A stretch of 64,000 bases of DNA from Chrysogorgia sp. JL179-B06. Its lineage: Eukaryota; Cnidaria; Anthozoa; Scleralcyonacea; Chrysogorgiidae. Positions 1-11,210 of the stretch are shown in pieces. The first letter of the stretch is position 1. Each line of letters opens with the position of its first letter. Below the pieces are notes generated by a model. It did no database searches. It saw only the letters and a program-made list of their open reading frames with translations, and had not been told where the DNA came from. The stretch is taken from NCBI GenBank assembly GCA_035772405.1, contig JAYKKM010000508.1:45001-109000 (forward strand). Reading direction: 5' to 3'. Made by a program: the position numbers and the translations under genes.

Positions 1-774
1 ATCAAAAACTTTGTCTTATAGGATTCCATTTCATTGTAGTTATTTTTCAATTGAAATGTGGATATTATCATGTGTCTAATCAAAATAATTTGAATGATGG
101 AGAAAGCCCATCCTTTATTTGATCTCAGGAAACGAAGTGGTATGTTATAGAAATATTTATTAAGGAATAACCGTTTTACATAACCTTTCATTTGTTTATG
201 ATAATGATTAAGTATGAATAACAATCAACAAAAGGGTATTCTAAGGATTTAAATCCTTGCTGAAAAGCACAAAGGCATTTGCAGTGCTATTGGTTTGGTT
301 TTAGAAGTGTTGTTCTCATAATTTTATATCTATAAATTTAACTTCCAAACATTTGGCATTATTGAAAAGATTTCTTCATGTGACATTGCATACTGCAGTT
401 ATAGATTAGTTATAGATTTTTTATTTTTCATGGAATTAAACATACATGTATAGCACACAACAGCTAAGATTCAATACATTGTCAAGCTCAAATCCTCAGA
501 AAATTTCCTAGGACTCAAACCTGTAACCTGATGATTGCCTGTGACATACTCTAATATTAAGACTCTTATGAAGGGTGAAGGTTACGATGATGTACTGGTT
601 TGATTGCTATATTCACTGAATATGTAACATTCACCATATACCAGTAATGCTTAGAAAACTGTGTGGGATTCATTTTCTGAGGATTTGAGTTTGACGATCA
701 TCACGTATTGTAATAATAATCACTACGGCATATATTTTGCATAACATGTTTAATAAAATACTTACTTTGGTTAT
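1..774. other. AT-rich intergenic DNA, no gene seen
   Basis: No open frame longer than about 60 codons, no convincing splice-bounded exon and no recognisable repeat end was seen here. The sequence is AT-rich and looks like ordinary intergenic or intronic DNA. Confidence 0.5.
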
Positions 775-775
775 A

Positions 776-1259
776 CAGTAGAACCTGAGTTTTTCGACCA
801 CCTCTATTGCCAAGCAAAAGTGGTCGTAAACGACATGTGGTTGTAAATGGCAGTTAATGATGTGACGTCATGCAAGCCATAATTATTGGAAGACACTATT
901 ACATTTGCAACTATAGTATGTGTTCGCTAGTCGACTAAAAGATGGCTTTATAATTTAAAACCAATATAATATTCCTTAATAAAGAAAGCAAACCAGAATT
1001 TTTTTTGAAAAAAGCACTGTTTGAACAGAGCTTGCTTGAACAGACCAATGCGTACGTACTTCATCTCGTAAAAAGTCGCTCATGACAGGTTAAATTTTGC
1101 GTTTGGGACGCTAAAAGTGGTCGCTGGTCATGTTAGGCAGCAGGCAGGTGGTCGTTAATTGCAGGTACATTTTAACTATAAATGGTCCGTGCCAGGAAAA
1201 TGTGGTCGTAAATGGCAGGTGGTCGTAAAAAGGGGTGTCGTAAAACTCAGGTTTTACTG
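776..1259. mobile_element. Tigger/pogo-like MITE (484 bp) with TA target duplication
   Basis: The element starts CAGTAGAACCTGAGTTTTTC and ends with the near-perfect inverse (CAGTAAAACCTGAGTTTTAC on the other strand), and TA flanks both ends. CAGT-type inverted ends with TA duplication are typical of the Tigger/pogo branch of Tc1-mariner. The interior is made of repeated GTGGTCGTAAA/GGCAGGTGGTCGT words and has no open frame, so it is non-autonomous. Confidence 0.8.
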
Positions 1260-1382
1260 TAGTCTTTAATTTATTATTAACTGTTATATGTATTTTAATT
1301 AGGTTGTTTCTTGCTTTTCAAAATATTATAGATGCAGTTGCAATATTGCCATTCCTGCTTAAACAAAACTAAGAGATTTTGG

Positions 1383-2377
1383 TAAGTTTGACTCAAAGTT
1401 TGAGTTTATCTATACCTTCATAAATCTGTATGATTTTTAAATAATAAATTTAAACAAAAACTGGGTGTTCAGTGGATGTACATGGTACACCCGGTACCTG
1501 TTAATGTTTAAGTTTATCAAAGTGTGTACACTCACAAGCATTTTGATCAAGTATTTATGATACCTGTACTACTATAATTCATGTTGTTTCACCAATTGAC
1601 TGAATTGAGGCCACCAACTACCATAAATTAAAGGTAAAGGTATGCTTTAGCTGTCCTAAAATTAACAAGCTGTCTAAAAGCCATCCAAATAATAATTAAA
1701 CAGCCACCCAAAAGCTGTGTTTTTGAAGTGGCAGTCCAAATCTAAAAGATGGCTGGCTAGTTACACTAGAGCATCTCACCGATAATCAGAATTATACATG
1801 TTCAATCACTAACCAGGATTCAGAATTTATAATATAGTGTACATGTATAGTTGTATGTATTATCATAATATATCATATATTATCATTTATATACTAAAGT
1901 ATATAATTCTGGATAATATACTAATCACATTAGCTTGGTGACAATGAAAAATTGCAGTCGTATTAAATCAATTGGGAGAGTGTAATGCTGTGTATAGAGA
2001 TGTAGTTGTATCATGTATGTATTATAATCAAAGACCAATATGTTCAATACTTATTGGAACCCTGGTTACAACATTTGGAGGCTTAATTCCTAGAAGGTGC
2101 TTGTCAACAACCCCACACTATTCCCACTATGTTTCGAGCTTAACCTCAGCTGCTACAGAGCTATATATAAAATTATATACAACTGCTTGGAGGCACAAAT
2201 TCTGTAAGATATGTCTTCATGCTGTCAATTTTGTAACTGTATCTATTGAATAACTGATGAAATGATCTTGTATGTGAATATTTTACCAAGGCTATTTGAA
2301 ACAATTTACATCTTGCACCTGTGTCAATTGTAATTTAACAGCAGGAGAAAACCTAGCTGAAAGCCTGGCATTGCACT
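1383..2377. other. Intergenic DNA, nothing firmly identified
   Basis: AT-rich sequence. A 93-codon open frame at 1972-2253 on the plus strand has no recognisable domain and no splice or promoter context, so I do not call it a gene. Confidence 0.4.
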
Positions 2378-2513
2378 AATGGAGTGTTCTACTTCTTGTG
2401 TGACATCAATACTGCCGTGTTGGAGGGCAACTTCAAAGCACTGATGTTCAGGAGAGCAGATAATGCAATTCAGTTTGCCCTCCAACAGTGGAATTCTTGA
2501 GAACACTCTATAT
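2378..2513. repeat. Small foldback (hairpin) element
   Basis: The two sides are inverted copies: GAGTGTTCT on the left faces AGAACACTC on the right, and GTTGGAGGGCAA (about 2419) faces TTGCCCTCCAAC (about 2475). This gives a hairpin of roughly 135 bp, probably a small MITE. The family is unknown. Confidence 0.55.
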
Positions 2514-2867
2514 AATTAATGGATAACTAAATTATGGATAAGTATACAAATGCTTAATTTCATTTAACTTTTCATTTAAGAAAAGTATGTTCTAAGTTCA
2601 TGAAAGACTCCAAGCCAAGGTTGTGCAAAAAAATAACATGAAGTGTATGGAGGCGAGGCAGCCCCAAAGACCCAGAATGGATTCAAATTTAAATGCTGGA
2701 CAGCAGTAATGGGAACATTTTAATTTAAACTGTCTTTTGTGCTTTACATAATATAGTTTTTATGTTACATTTATATAATTATGCTTATTTTAATCTCAAT
2801 ATTTATACTTGCTTTCATGAATATACAGTAATTTATGTCATCCAACTCTTCGACCTATCTCATCTGC

Positions 2868-3110
2868 TAGGGAGAGCTTGGGAGTATACAGACGATACAT
2901 GGGCGATCGTCAAGCTTGTATCCTCAGAAAAATTATTCTGATTCCCGGACAGGAATCGAATCTGTAACCTTCTGATTTCCAGTGAGACGCTTTAACCATT
3001 GAACCATTATACAAGACCATTGTATAGGACGCTCTAACCATTGGACGCTCTAACCATTGAACCAATATTTCCCCCCTCTTGTAAATTGCCAAGGCGCTCA
3101 ATTCCGCCCC
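2868..3110 (-). repeat. tRNA-derived SINE copy, minus strand, interrupted by poly-C
   Basis: Read on the minus strand it carries an A-box-like TGGTTAAAGCGTC and a B-box-like GGTTACAGATTCGATTCC, followed by the conserved body CTGAGGATACAAGCTTGA. It is the inverted partner of the copies at 3245 and 3540. A local duplication of CATTGGACGCTCTAAC and a run of C at about 3100 interrupt it. Confidence 0.65.
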
Positions 3111-3182
3111 CCCCCCTCAAAATGTTCAGTATGGGGTGTTTTTCCCCCTTTTGTTATATTTTCTGAAAGAAACCCTGCACCG

Positions 3183-3325
3183 AGACTCAGAGGGAGAGCG
3201 AATTAAGGTAATACAATGATGTAATGGTGCGATTGATATACGTACTGCCTATGCGTCCATAGTAACTCTCGCATAGGTAGTACGTATATCAATCGCACAA
3301 ATCAATTACATCATTGTAACCTTCG
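3183..3325. repeat. Inverted repeat joining two SINE heads
   Basis: About 70 bp containing CGATTGATATACGTACTGCC is mirrored across a short spacer centred near 3255 by a copy containing GTACGTATATCAATCG. The arms are the 5' heads of two SINE copies in opposite orientation, giving a palindromic junction. Confidence 0.75.
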
Positions 3326-3490
3326 CTCTCCATCTGAGTATCGGTGGCTCAATGGTTAGAGCGTCTCACCGTCAATCAGGTTACAGGTTCGATTCCTGCA
3401 TGTCCGGAACTCAGAATCATTTTTCTGAGGATACAAGCTTGATGATCGCCCATGTATCGTCTGTCTACTCCAATCTGTCTACTCCAAGCT
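3245..3490 (+). repeat. tRNA-derived SINE copy, plus strand
   Basis: An A box (GGCTCAATGGTTAGAGCGTC) and a B box (GGTTCGATTCC) lie about 30 bp apart as in a tRNA. They are followed by the body TTTTTCTGAGGATACAAGCT and a tail. A tRNA-like polymerase III promoter is the basis of the call. The head cannot fold into a complete tRNA. Confidence 0.75.
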
Positions 3491-3539
3491 CTCCTGCACA
3501 TTCACTACAGCAGTGTATATATTAACACATCCAAACACT

Positions 3540-3745
3540 ACCAATATATAGTAACTGCCGCATAGGCAGTACATATATCAATCACACCATTACATCATTG
3601 TAACCTTCGCTCTCCATCTGAGTCGCGGTGGCTTCAATGGTTAGAGCGTCTCACTGGGCAATCAGAAGGTTACAGTTTCGATTCCTGTCGGGGGAATATT
3701 TTTCTGAGGACACGAGCTTGATGATCGCCCATGTGTTGTCTAATT
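3540..3745 (+). repeat. tRNA-derived SINE copy, plus strand
   Basis: Third copy of the family, with the same head (GCATAGGCAGTACATATATC), A box and a degraded B box (GTTTCGATTCC), ending in the conserved body TTTTCTGAGGACACGAGCTT. It lies about 50 bp downstream of the previous copy in the same orientation. Confidence 0.7.
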
Positions 3746-3849
3746 TATGTCATGATAATAAATTATTTTAATTTGTATTTTGTTGGGCAAATCTATACTT
3801 GGCAATTGCAGCAATAGCTGGCCAAATTATCCTCAACTACAAATGAAAA

Positions 3850-4230
3850 CAAATATGGCTTTTCTATGGGTAAATGTTTCTGCCGTGTAAATTGTATGAC
3901 CCATAGTTTTCCCATACTTAAATGGTTTTTCTATGGGGAAAGAATCAAGTCATATTATTTCCATAGACATGCCATAGTTTTTCCATAGATTACAGAAAAT
4001 AGAGAACTAATGGTATCACTATTGTGCTCCATATAATTTCCATATTGACTATATGGAACTGTATGGATTTTTGCAATTTCCTACAATTTCCATACATGTA
4101 TATTGTATATGACATAATAGATTATATGGTTGTGGTACGGAGAGTTAATAGTGTCCATAGTAAAACCATACTTATGCCATACCATAGCTCACCTCATACC
4201 GTTTCCTTACTTGGGCCATATATGTCCCAT
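3850..4230. repeat. Array of CCATAG/CTATGG words
   Basis: About twenty copies of CCATA(G/C) and its complement are scattered over 380 bp, for example CCATAGTTTTTCCATAG. No fixed period is seen. It resembles the palindromic-word arrays at 4640, 8813, 55330 and 56155 but is built on a different word. Confidence 0.5.
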
Positions 4231-4639
4231 ATTATCTGCTTTGGTAAGGGCAAGACAAAGAAAAATGTCGGATTTCATTTAAGATTTGCGTTAGATTTTT
4301 GCTTATGTTTTGTAAGTCTTCGGGTGGACTCAACTAAAAGATCATTCGATAGGCACAATAGAAATGTCATCCTATCTTGTTTGCCAGCATATACAATGTT
4401 ATTTTTAAAATTTTTGTGCACCACTTATTCATTATAATATAGCCTTGAGGATCGAATTGGACGTTCTTGCAGATGATGACTTGTTCGTAATTGTATAAGA
4501 TAATTATTTTTATACTATATCTTAAACGTTTCCACATTTTCATTAAATAAAAATTTAACAACTGCAGCTACAGGTATATGACGTATTTTGAGTGGATATT
4601 TTCCTTTAGTTGTAATGAAGAGCTTCACCATATTCAACT

Positions 4640-4890
4640 CGCGTACTGCGATTACGTTTTACTCACTTTGAGTAAATTGCGCGTAATATTTACTCCGCTT
4701 CTGAGTATAATTTACTCTCATTTTGAGTAATCTCGTATTTTACTCAAAAAAGGTGTCATTGTGGATGCATTTGGTTTACTCACATTTTTGAGTAAGTTTT
4801 ACTCATATCTTTGAGTAAGTTTTACTCACAGTATATGAGTAAGTTTTACTCACAGTATATGAGTAAGTTTTACTCACAGTATATGTGTTA
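4640..4890. repeat. Array of TTTACTCA/TGAGTAAA palindromic words
   Basis: TACTCA and its complement TGAGTA alternate at short spacing. The last part is a true tandem repeat of about 27 bp (TGAGTAAGTTTTACTCACAG and variants, three or more units). The word GTGTCAYTGTGGATGCAT occurs near 4750 and 4900, suggesting a larger repeated unit. Confidence 0.65.
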
Positions 4891-5395
4891 TAAGTTTTAC
4901 ACGCTATTTGGTGTCACTGTGGATGCATCGTTTTACTCAATATTATACAATATATATACAGAAACGTGTTTCTATATACAGAAATGTGATGCACAGCTCA
5001 CAAGTGTAGCTCGGTACAATCTATATATGACTAGAGAACTATTCATTTTGTCTGACAAAACAATTCAGCAATTCACAATTCAGTCGGTTTTTTCAAAGCT
5101 TAAGACGATTTTTAAAGTGGATTTTGCATCATAACTTCGTACATTTTGCACTTAGTTAATGTATTTTCTGTTGAACATTAGGTTTACTACTCTCAGTTCA
5201 GGTTTTCGCTCCTGTGCGTTAAAAAACAACCAGTTTCATCTGCAGCAGGTTGAGAAAATCGCGCCGCCATTTTGTTTTTCCAATCTCGTTCGCAGGGCAT
5301 TTTGCCTCCACGGTCGAAGGTCGGCGAAATCGCCCTGGGATCGGCTGGTGACATGACACCCAGAATTTCTGGGTCTTTAGATATGATCATTTTTG

Positions 5396-5682
5396 TGGTC
5401 CTTGTTCATTGCCTTGGTATACTTTGTTGACATGAATAATTGAGAAATATTCAATGATCTTCAGAGTTGTTCATGTCAGCATTCGTCGACATAAATGCAT
5501 CTAACAAGCTTAATAATCCACCATACATCCATGGTTATCTCTTAGAAAAGGTATGAAGAAGCATATATCCAATTTAGCGAAAGCTATCACTTCTAATTTG
5601 CTGTAAAATTTGAAGACAGTATTCAGATTTAGATGAATAAATTATACTTGGCTGAATTTGAGTTTTATGACAATCGAGTTTT
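5396..5682 (+). repeat. Direct repeat, copy 1 (offset 506 bp)
   Basis: About 285 bp nearly identical to 5902-6190, for example GACATGAATAATTGAGAAAT at 5430 and 5936 and CATTCGTCGACATAAATGC in both. No coding potential. This is either a local duplication or two copies of a short interspersed element. Confidence 0.8.
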
Positions 5683-5901
5683 ATGACAAGTAAATCGCAT
5701 TATAGAATGGATCAGCCGATACCTAGGCGATATAGTAAAGCAGTAAGTAACAAAATCTTTAAAAGGAATGAAAGTGCATAAGCTAATAATAAAAAAGCTC
5801 CAAGCAAATTAAAATAACAAAAAATGTAGGAAATTAAATAAAACGGAAAAAGCAAAAAAAAAACAAAAAAACGCAGCACTTTACTATAGCTAAAATTTTT
5901 G

Positions 5902-6190
5902 TTGTTCTTGTTCATTGCCTTTGTATACTTTGTTGACATGAATAATTGAGAAATATTCAATGATCTTCAGAGTTGTTCATGTCAGCATTCGTCGACATAA
6001 ATGCATCTAACAAGCTTAATAATCCACCATACATCCATGGTTATCTCTTAGAAAAGGTATGAAGAAACATATATCCAATTTAGCGAAAGCTATCACTTCT
6101 AATTTGCTGTAAAATTTGAAGACAGCATTCAGATTTTGATGAATAAATTATACTTTTATTATACTTGAGTTTTATGACTATAGAGTTTTA
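5902..6190 (+). repeat. Direct repeat, copy 2 (offset 506 bp)
   Basis: Second copy of the 5396-5682 repeat, differing at only a few bases. It ends at the edge of a (TA)n tract. Confidence 0.8.
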
Positions 6191-6196
6191 TGAGAA

Positions 6197-6276
<80 letters not shown>
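6197..6276. repeat. (TA)n microsatellite
   Basis: About 80 bp of uninterrupted TA dinucleotide, directly abutting the left end of the Penelope-like element. Confidence 0.95.
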
Positions 6277-6280
<4 letters not shown>

Positions 6281-6306
6281 AACTGGACACGGTTACACTT
6301 TCGACA

Positions 6307-6369
6307 TTAGTTTATTGCATACAGTTCTGTTTCGTACAGGCAAACCTGCACTCATCAGTGCTATACTAA
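6307..6369 (-). ncRNA. Type I hammerhead ribozyme in Penelope-like repeat (intact core)
   Basis: On the minus strand: CTGATGA, then stem II GTGCAGG-TTTG-CCTGTAC, then GAAA, then a minimal stem III CAG-AA-CTG, then the cleavage triplet GTA. Stem I is formed by GCA/TGC next to the core and TTAGT/ACTAA further out, with an internal loop between. All core positions expected for a type I hammerhead are present. Such ribozymes are known in Penelope-like terminal repeats. Confidence 0.85.
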
Positions 6370-6480
6370 ATGTGACTTATAAAAACACCTACAGCACCAC
6401 AAGCATCATATTACATCTTCCGTTACTGGCCTATCTTATAACATTATGAGATCACGCCTGTAATTAGAGACTTTGCGTGT

Positions 6481-8090
6481 TTAACTCGTGAAGACGTTCC
6501 TTAACAGAAATTTCGCTTTATGTCTACACTTACTAATTAGTTCGTTCCGTTTATTCAAAGTTGCGCTCCCCGGTTTGCATAAAATATAAAACTTCTCTTC
6601 TATACATAAATTACATCGTTTCGTGATATTAGAATAGTGGGGAGCACGGCATAAAATGTTCCATTTGATAGCGTAGTTCAAATTTTTATCTTTCAGATTC
6701 CAGATATGTTTGCTCAGTTCTGTTGCGTTTCGTTTTGTTTCCGTTTTGAATGAGGCCTTGTGGTTTGCGTATCTGGATTTGAAGCTGGTTGCGGTCAGGC
6801 CAACGTACGTTTCAGTTGTATTGCCGCAGGTTACTGTTGCACGGTAGACAATGTCTTTGGAGAGACATTCACCGTCCAGGGGGCACTTTGCATCTTTCTG
6901 GCAGTTGCATTTCCTCTCCAGCTCGGGGTTGACGCTGTTCCGCGGGGGGGGGGGGGGCGGGGGGGGGTGGGGGGGGGGGGGTTATACCAAATAATGTTTG
7001 CGTTTTCTGTTTGCTTTCGGTTGATCAGGTTTCTCGTAGTTTAGTTTGTAGTTGTATCCGTTGTCGTCTAAGACTTTCTGGTAGGCAGGCGCTGCGTTAT
7101 TAAATACTTCTTCGTTGGAGGATATCTCTGAAAGTCGTTTGCTGATTCCTATCGGGATGTTCTTCAAGACGGCTGGTGGGTGATTGGACTTAGTATTAAC
7201 ATATTTGAGAGTGTTATTCGGTTTCATGTATGGTTTATGTAGGCCTGAGTCCAAGTTAAGGGTTACATCGAGGAAATTCACCACTTTCTTGTTTGCTTCG
7301 ATTGTAATTCTTAGTTCGTTATCTTGGAAGGTTTTACAGATATCTTTCTTCATTCGCTCGGTTTCTTGCGGTGTTCCTGTGGATATTCCCAGGCCATAAT
7401 CTCTGTAGAGGCCTATAGAGTTGCCGTATTTCGATTGCAAGAGGGATATCATATAGCATACTACGAGCTCACAGGATTCCGCGCCGTCAAAACTGCCCAT
7501 TGTTACGTCAAATCCGCTATCGTTGTCTTTTTTCTTCCAGGGTTATTCCGCGTTGAAAATTAGGCTGCGTTTCGCATGGATGATGATTTCCTTGTCGCTT
7601 TCTTTAACTTCCGTATATTGTTTTGCAAAGTCGATTGCTTTCAGGAGGAGACGCTCGGTGATTGACGGGTAGAAGTCGATGATATCGAAGTTAATGAAGT
7701 TGCTATCTTGTTTGTTGGGTGATTTTCGAAACCATTCGAGAACCTCTCGCGTGCTTTTCCATAAATTCAGCCCGGTTGACTCAACGACGCTTCTCACTAA
7801 TTTACTAAGTATGACTTTGCTAACGTACCCATTTCTGACTTGGTTGGGTTTATTAATCTGCAGGTGGGGTTATTTTCAAAGTTGGGCTTATGATCTTTTA
7901 GGGTGTGAAGGCTTCTTTTTCCGCTAACTTGTCTATTCGGTCGCTAAGGTTTATGCTTTCTGCGATGCGCTTGGCCTCTCTGATGACTGATTCTACTTCG
8001 CTCTTGCTTGCTTTCTTGTAAGTCTTGGTCACATTTTTGCTTACAAGTTCGTTATAAGTTTCGGGATTCATCTTATAGTAATTTGTTGTT
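6481..8090 (-). pseudogene. Penelope-like reverse transcriptase / GIY-YIG endonuclease, broken
   Basis: Reads from about 8090 down to the stop near 6481. The N-terminal part near 7810-8090 has a KASKSEVESVIREAKRI segment. Next, 7543-7797 holds reverse transcriptase motif A (INFDIIDFYPSI). A separate frame at 6982-7500 holds the later RT region and the Penelope-type FLDVTLNL...[12 protein letters not shown] stretch. The third part (6481 to about 6800) ends in the family's GIY-YIG-type endonuclease region, including RYANHKASFKTETKRN and a cysteine pair in TKRCNLCIEEKF. A poly-G run (6936-6982) and at least two frameshifts separate the parts. It would reverse-transcribe its own RNA at a nicked target. 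As it stands it cannot make a full protein. Confidence 0.85.
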
Positions 8091-8392
8091 TTGTCGGCCC
8101 ACTATTCCAATATTCCGTTGCTCCCCACTATTCTAATATCACGAAACGATGTAATTTATGTATAGAAGATAAGTTTTATATTTTATGCAAACCGGGGAGC
8201 GCAACTTTGAAAAAACGGAACGAACTAATTATTAAGTGTAGACATAAAGCGAAATTTCTGTTAAGGAAAGTCTTCACGAGTTAAACACGCAAAGTCTCTA
8301 ATTACAGGCGTGATCTCATGTTATAAGATAGGCCAGTAACGGAAGATGTAATATGATGCTTGTGGTGCTGTAGGTGTTTTTATAAGTCACAT

Positions 8393-8456
8393 TTAGTCTA
8401 GCACTAATGAGTGCAGGTTCGCCTGTACGAAACAGAAACTGTATGCAATAAACTAA
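8393..8456 (+). ncRNA. Hammerhead ribozyme, inverted copy with mutated core
   Basis: Same architecture as the copy at 6307-6369 (stem II GTGCAGG-TTCG-CCTGTAC, GAAA, GTA), but the core reads CTAATGA instead of CTGATGA. The G to A change hits an invariant core base, so this copy is probably inactive. Stem III also has one extra A. Confidence 0.8.
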
Positions 8457-8547
8457 TGTCGAAAGTGTAACCGTGTCCAAGTTATTCTATATATTTGCTC
8501 TACCGATCGTATCGAGCACTCTCGAAACACAAAACAAGATCTCTATT

Positions 8548-8775
<228 letters not shown>

Positions 8776-8812
8776 AATAGCGCTTACATATATGCCAAAA
8801 GAGTGCCATACT

Positions 8813-9125
8813 GCAAAAAATGACCGGTTGAAACAACAACAAAAAATCAGTTACCTATTAGAATCTGAGAGAACCAGTTAAAATTAGGTTGTTTCAACCG
8901 AAATAGTTTAGGTTGATTTAACCTAATAATATCGGTTTTTACAACCTAATAAATATTGGTTGTTTCAACCTATATTATTGGTCACATGCATGAATCTGAG
9001 ATAACCGATTAAAATCGGTTAAATATCGGATTTTTAACCGATTTAAATCGGTTGGAAATAAATTGGTAGATTCAACCAATTCGTAAATTGGTTGAATCTA
9101 TCAATTTAACCTTAACCAATTTTAA
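8813..9125. repeat. Palindromic-word repeat (AACCGATT type), left end CTGCAAAAAATGACCGG
   Basis: Begins ACTGCAAAAAATGACC and contains CTGAGAGAACCAGTTAAAAT, both shared with the repeats at 55330 and 56155. The interior consists of AACCTA/TAGGTT and then AACCGATT/AATCGGTT words alternating on both strands. No coding capacity. Probably a non-autonomous DNA element with CACTG-like ends. Confidence 0.6.
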
Positions 9126-9382
9126 TCTTGACTAAAGTTGTATGGTGCAAAATAAGTTAGTATATGCAAATAACAACAAATAATTTATTTAGCAATCTTA
9201 AAATAACGTTATCGTCTTATAATAGTAAAGTCATAAAATATAATAGTTAATATAGTTCACAAATTGGATAAAAAGTATTATATACCCATATGATTTTGCT
9301 ATGACTGCAGATAGTTCCTTTGGGTATTCTGCATCAAAGGCGTAAAATACCGACAATAAACGTAAAACAGCATTTAAAATGT

Positions 9383-9480
9383 TTTGCAAAGTGAAAAGGT
9401 GGTAAACTGCCAAAGGTTTTAGTAACGAAATACTGACGTTTCGAGCGGAGTCCTTCGTCAGAGTAAGACTCTTATATATG
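9383..9480 (-). repeat. Penelope-like terminal fragment with degenerate hammerhead
   Basis: Second copy of the GCAAAGTGAAAAGGTGGTAA fragment. The minus strand reads CTGACGA...GAAACGTC, a hammerhead-like order with an altered core (GAC for GAT). Confidence 0.55.
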
Positions 9481-9484
9481 ATAT

Positions 9485-9590
9485 CATTACTTGGATATTA
9501 CTATAAGTAAGACTGATGAAAGGCTATACTCGAAATGTTAGTATTTTTTTTACAGTTTACTACCTTTTCACTTTGCTATATATCCAAAAT
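9485..9590 (+). repeat. Penelope-like terminal fragment, inverted copy
   Basis: Reads CTGATGA (9513-9519), an unpaired stem II, GAAA (9532-9535), then ends TACCTTTTCACTTTGC, the inverse of the word that opens the copies at 8672 and 9383. With 9383-9480 it forms an inverted pair. Confidence 0.5.
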
Positions 9591-9614
9591 TCTGCATACA
9601 CAGCACTCTACTAT

Positions 9615-9980
9615 TTAAAATGTTTTGATTCTTAAATTTGATGACCACCATCCTTCTGCAATGAGTGACGTGGATATAGTGTCTTCTATATCTCCAGTTG
9701 AGAGGAGTTTTGGAGATGAACAATCCTTCACTTTACTCAAAATGTCATTGTCAGTATCATTTACAATACAAGAGTAAAAAAGCCAATTAAGATTAAGTTT
9801 AGCTGTAAGCACCTTGTATTGTACTTTTACAGTAATAGCATTTTCAGAGAGATTGCAGAGGTGGAAACTCTGCAAGTAAAATATAATGTAAATATATATA
9901 TATATAATTGCTATTACTAAAATGCAATTAGCAGGACACAGCTTATCACCATCCAGTAGGAATATTATCTGTTTCCTCAA
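9615..9980 (-). CDS. Two exons of an unrecognised host gene
   Basis: Exon a (9918-9980) follows a good acceptor (CTCTGCTTCAG) and encodes 21 residues beginning LRKQIIFLLDGDK, ending at a GTAATAG donor. Exon b (9615-9869) follows TTTTACTTGCAG, is in the same phase, encodes 84 residues (for example VQYKVLTAKLNLNWLFYSC and SLIAEGWWSSNLRIKTF) and ends in a stop. The intervening 48 bp is TA-rich and very short for an intron. If it is not removed, the frame still stays open through it. No domain is recognised. Balanced composition and phase agreement support a real terminal exon, and upstream exons were not located. Confidence 0.5.
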   Translation of the reverse strand: MRKQIIFLLDGDKLCPANCILVIAIIYIYIYIIFYLQSFHLCNLSENAITVKVQYKVLTAKLNLNWLFYSCIVNDTDNDILSKVKDCSSPKLLSTGDIEDTISTSLIAEGWWSSNLRIKTF

Positions 9981-10452
9981 CTGAAGCAGAGTTATTTACA
10001 AGTAGAAAACTTACATTTATACTAAGAAATAACTTTGCTGTGTTACAATATGAATAATCAATAAATATTTTTTGACAGAAAAGCCAATAGAATGTATCCT
10101 TTACATAAAAATTACCATACAACGATTCATTAAATATCCTACATAATTACACATCAATGCTTATAATGATTACTTTGGTTTTTAAATTATCATTGCATAG
10201 ATATAGAAAATCAAATCTTCCAGGGAGAGCAGGATTTTAGCCAATATCCTTCCTGTAGAAAACACTGTCTACAGGTTACCAAATGTTTAATGCTATTAAT
10301 TTTACATCCCAATTGTGTAGTAAATGGTTACAAATGGGCACAAAACTAGCTACTGTAACTTGCATATTACATTACTGTGACAAATGATAAAAACAGAAAT
10401 ATATCAGTTGGTATGGGCTACCTAAGCAGCCACAATAGATCCTAAATTATCT

Positions 10453-11106
10453 TTAAAGTGCCTATAACGTATGTGGGGATTTAACATATTTGTAATCTAT
10501 AGATTCTCGTGAAAATAAATTGTAATATACATTGTCAGCTGAAATTTTTATCTTCATAGACTTTTTTGCTGTTAAATTTGACGGAAATGACGTCAAATCG
10601 GGCATCTGCAAAGATGTTTTCATGTAGACAGATTCCCTATATGACGTCATTTCCGTCAACTTTAACAGCAAAACGGTCTATGAAGATGAAATTTTCAGCT
10701 GACAAATAACAGACAAAAGATTGTCTCAAAACTTTAAAAAAAATACAAACAACACAATCTTCTCCTTTGGGTACTTTGATTCCACCGACGAGATATGAAG
10801 TACATGCGCGAAAATTACGTGGTAGTGTTGATCGACTTTCTCTTTACCAATGCAATACTGACCGTTATAACCGCAGATGTTTTCCCGCCATGACGAGATG
10901 CATAAATGACTTAATTACATCTTGACTAAGTTCTATGTTAAACTTTAGTAAATTTTGTTTCTAATTGTAAACCGGTTCCAGTCCCCCTGTATTCTATTAT
11001 TTGTTTGTAAACTTTTTCAATATGACCTTTTTTAAGACCTTTTTAAACAGTTGTTAATATAAAGTAATTCACTGTATTAGTGCGATTTTATATTCAATAA
11101 ACCATC

Positions 11107-11142
<36 letters not shown>

Positions 11143-11210
11143 AATTTATCTCAGGATAATCCACAGATTACAAATATGTTAAATCCCCACAGATGTTATA
11201 GGCACTTCAA
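10453..11210. mobile_element. MITE with TTAA ends (AGTGCCTATA family), copy 1
   Basis: Starts TTAAAGTGCCTATAACG and ends TTATAGGCACTTCAA, so about 70 bp of inverted terminal repeat is flanked by TTAA on the left and a mutated TCAA on the right. A nested inverted repeat around TGACGTCATTTCCGTCA lies at 10532-10704, and (ATT)n at 11106-11141. TTAA specificity fits piggyBac- or Kolobok-type elements. Confidence 0.75.

Larger units (their letters stand above)
6280..8488 (-). mobile_element. Penelope-like retroelement with inverted terminal copies
   Basis: The core is a broken minus-strand reverse transcriptase/GIY-YIG gene (6481-8090). About 370 bp at 6280-6655 recurs inverted at 8108-8488 with roughly 95% identity by eye. 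That repeat includes the last part of the coding frame, the 3' region and a hammerhead ribozyme. Inverted or tandem partial copies are usual for Penelope-like elements because of their target-primed mechanism. Both sides end in GAATAACT/AGTTATTC next to TA-rich DNA, (TA)n directly on the left. Confidence 0.85.

Noticed and set aside
1332..1381. Possible 50-nt exon (MQLQYCHSCLNKTKRF) between TATTATAG and GGTAAGT
   Set aside because: Good splice words, but only 16 codons, no neighbour exon and no recognisable family. Chance is likely in AT-rich DNA.
1972..2253. 93-codon plus-strand frame
   Set aside because: No domain, no splice or promoter context. A frame of this length is expected by chance in this window.
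2949..3710. Functional tRNA genes
   Set aside because: A and B boxes are present but the stems do not close into a tRNA, and the same body follows each copy. SINE is the better call.
4024..4437. 137-codon plus-strand frame
   Set aside because: Lies partly in the CCATAG word array and has a composition that simply follows the repeats. No family resemblance.
6165..6449. Tyr-Ile repeat proteins from (TA)n tracts (also at 8495, 29421, 29819 and 39256)
   Set aside because: They are translations of TA microsatellites, not genes.
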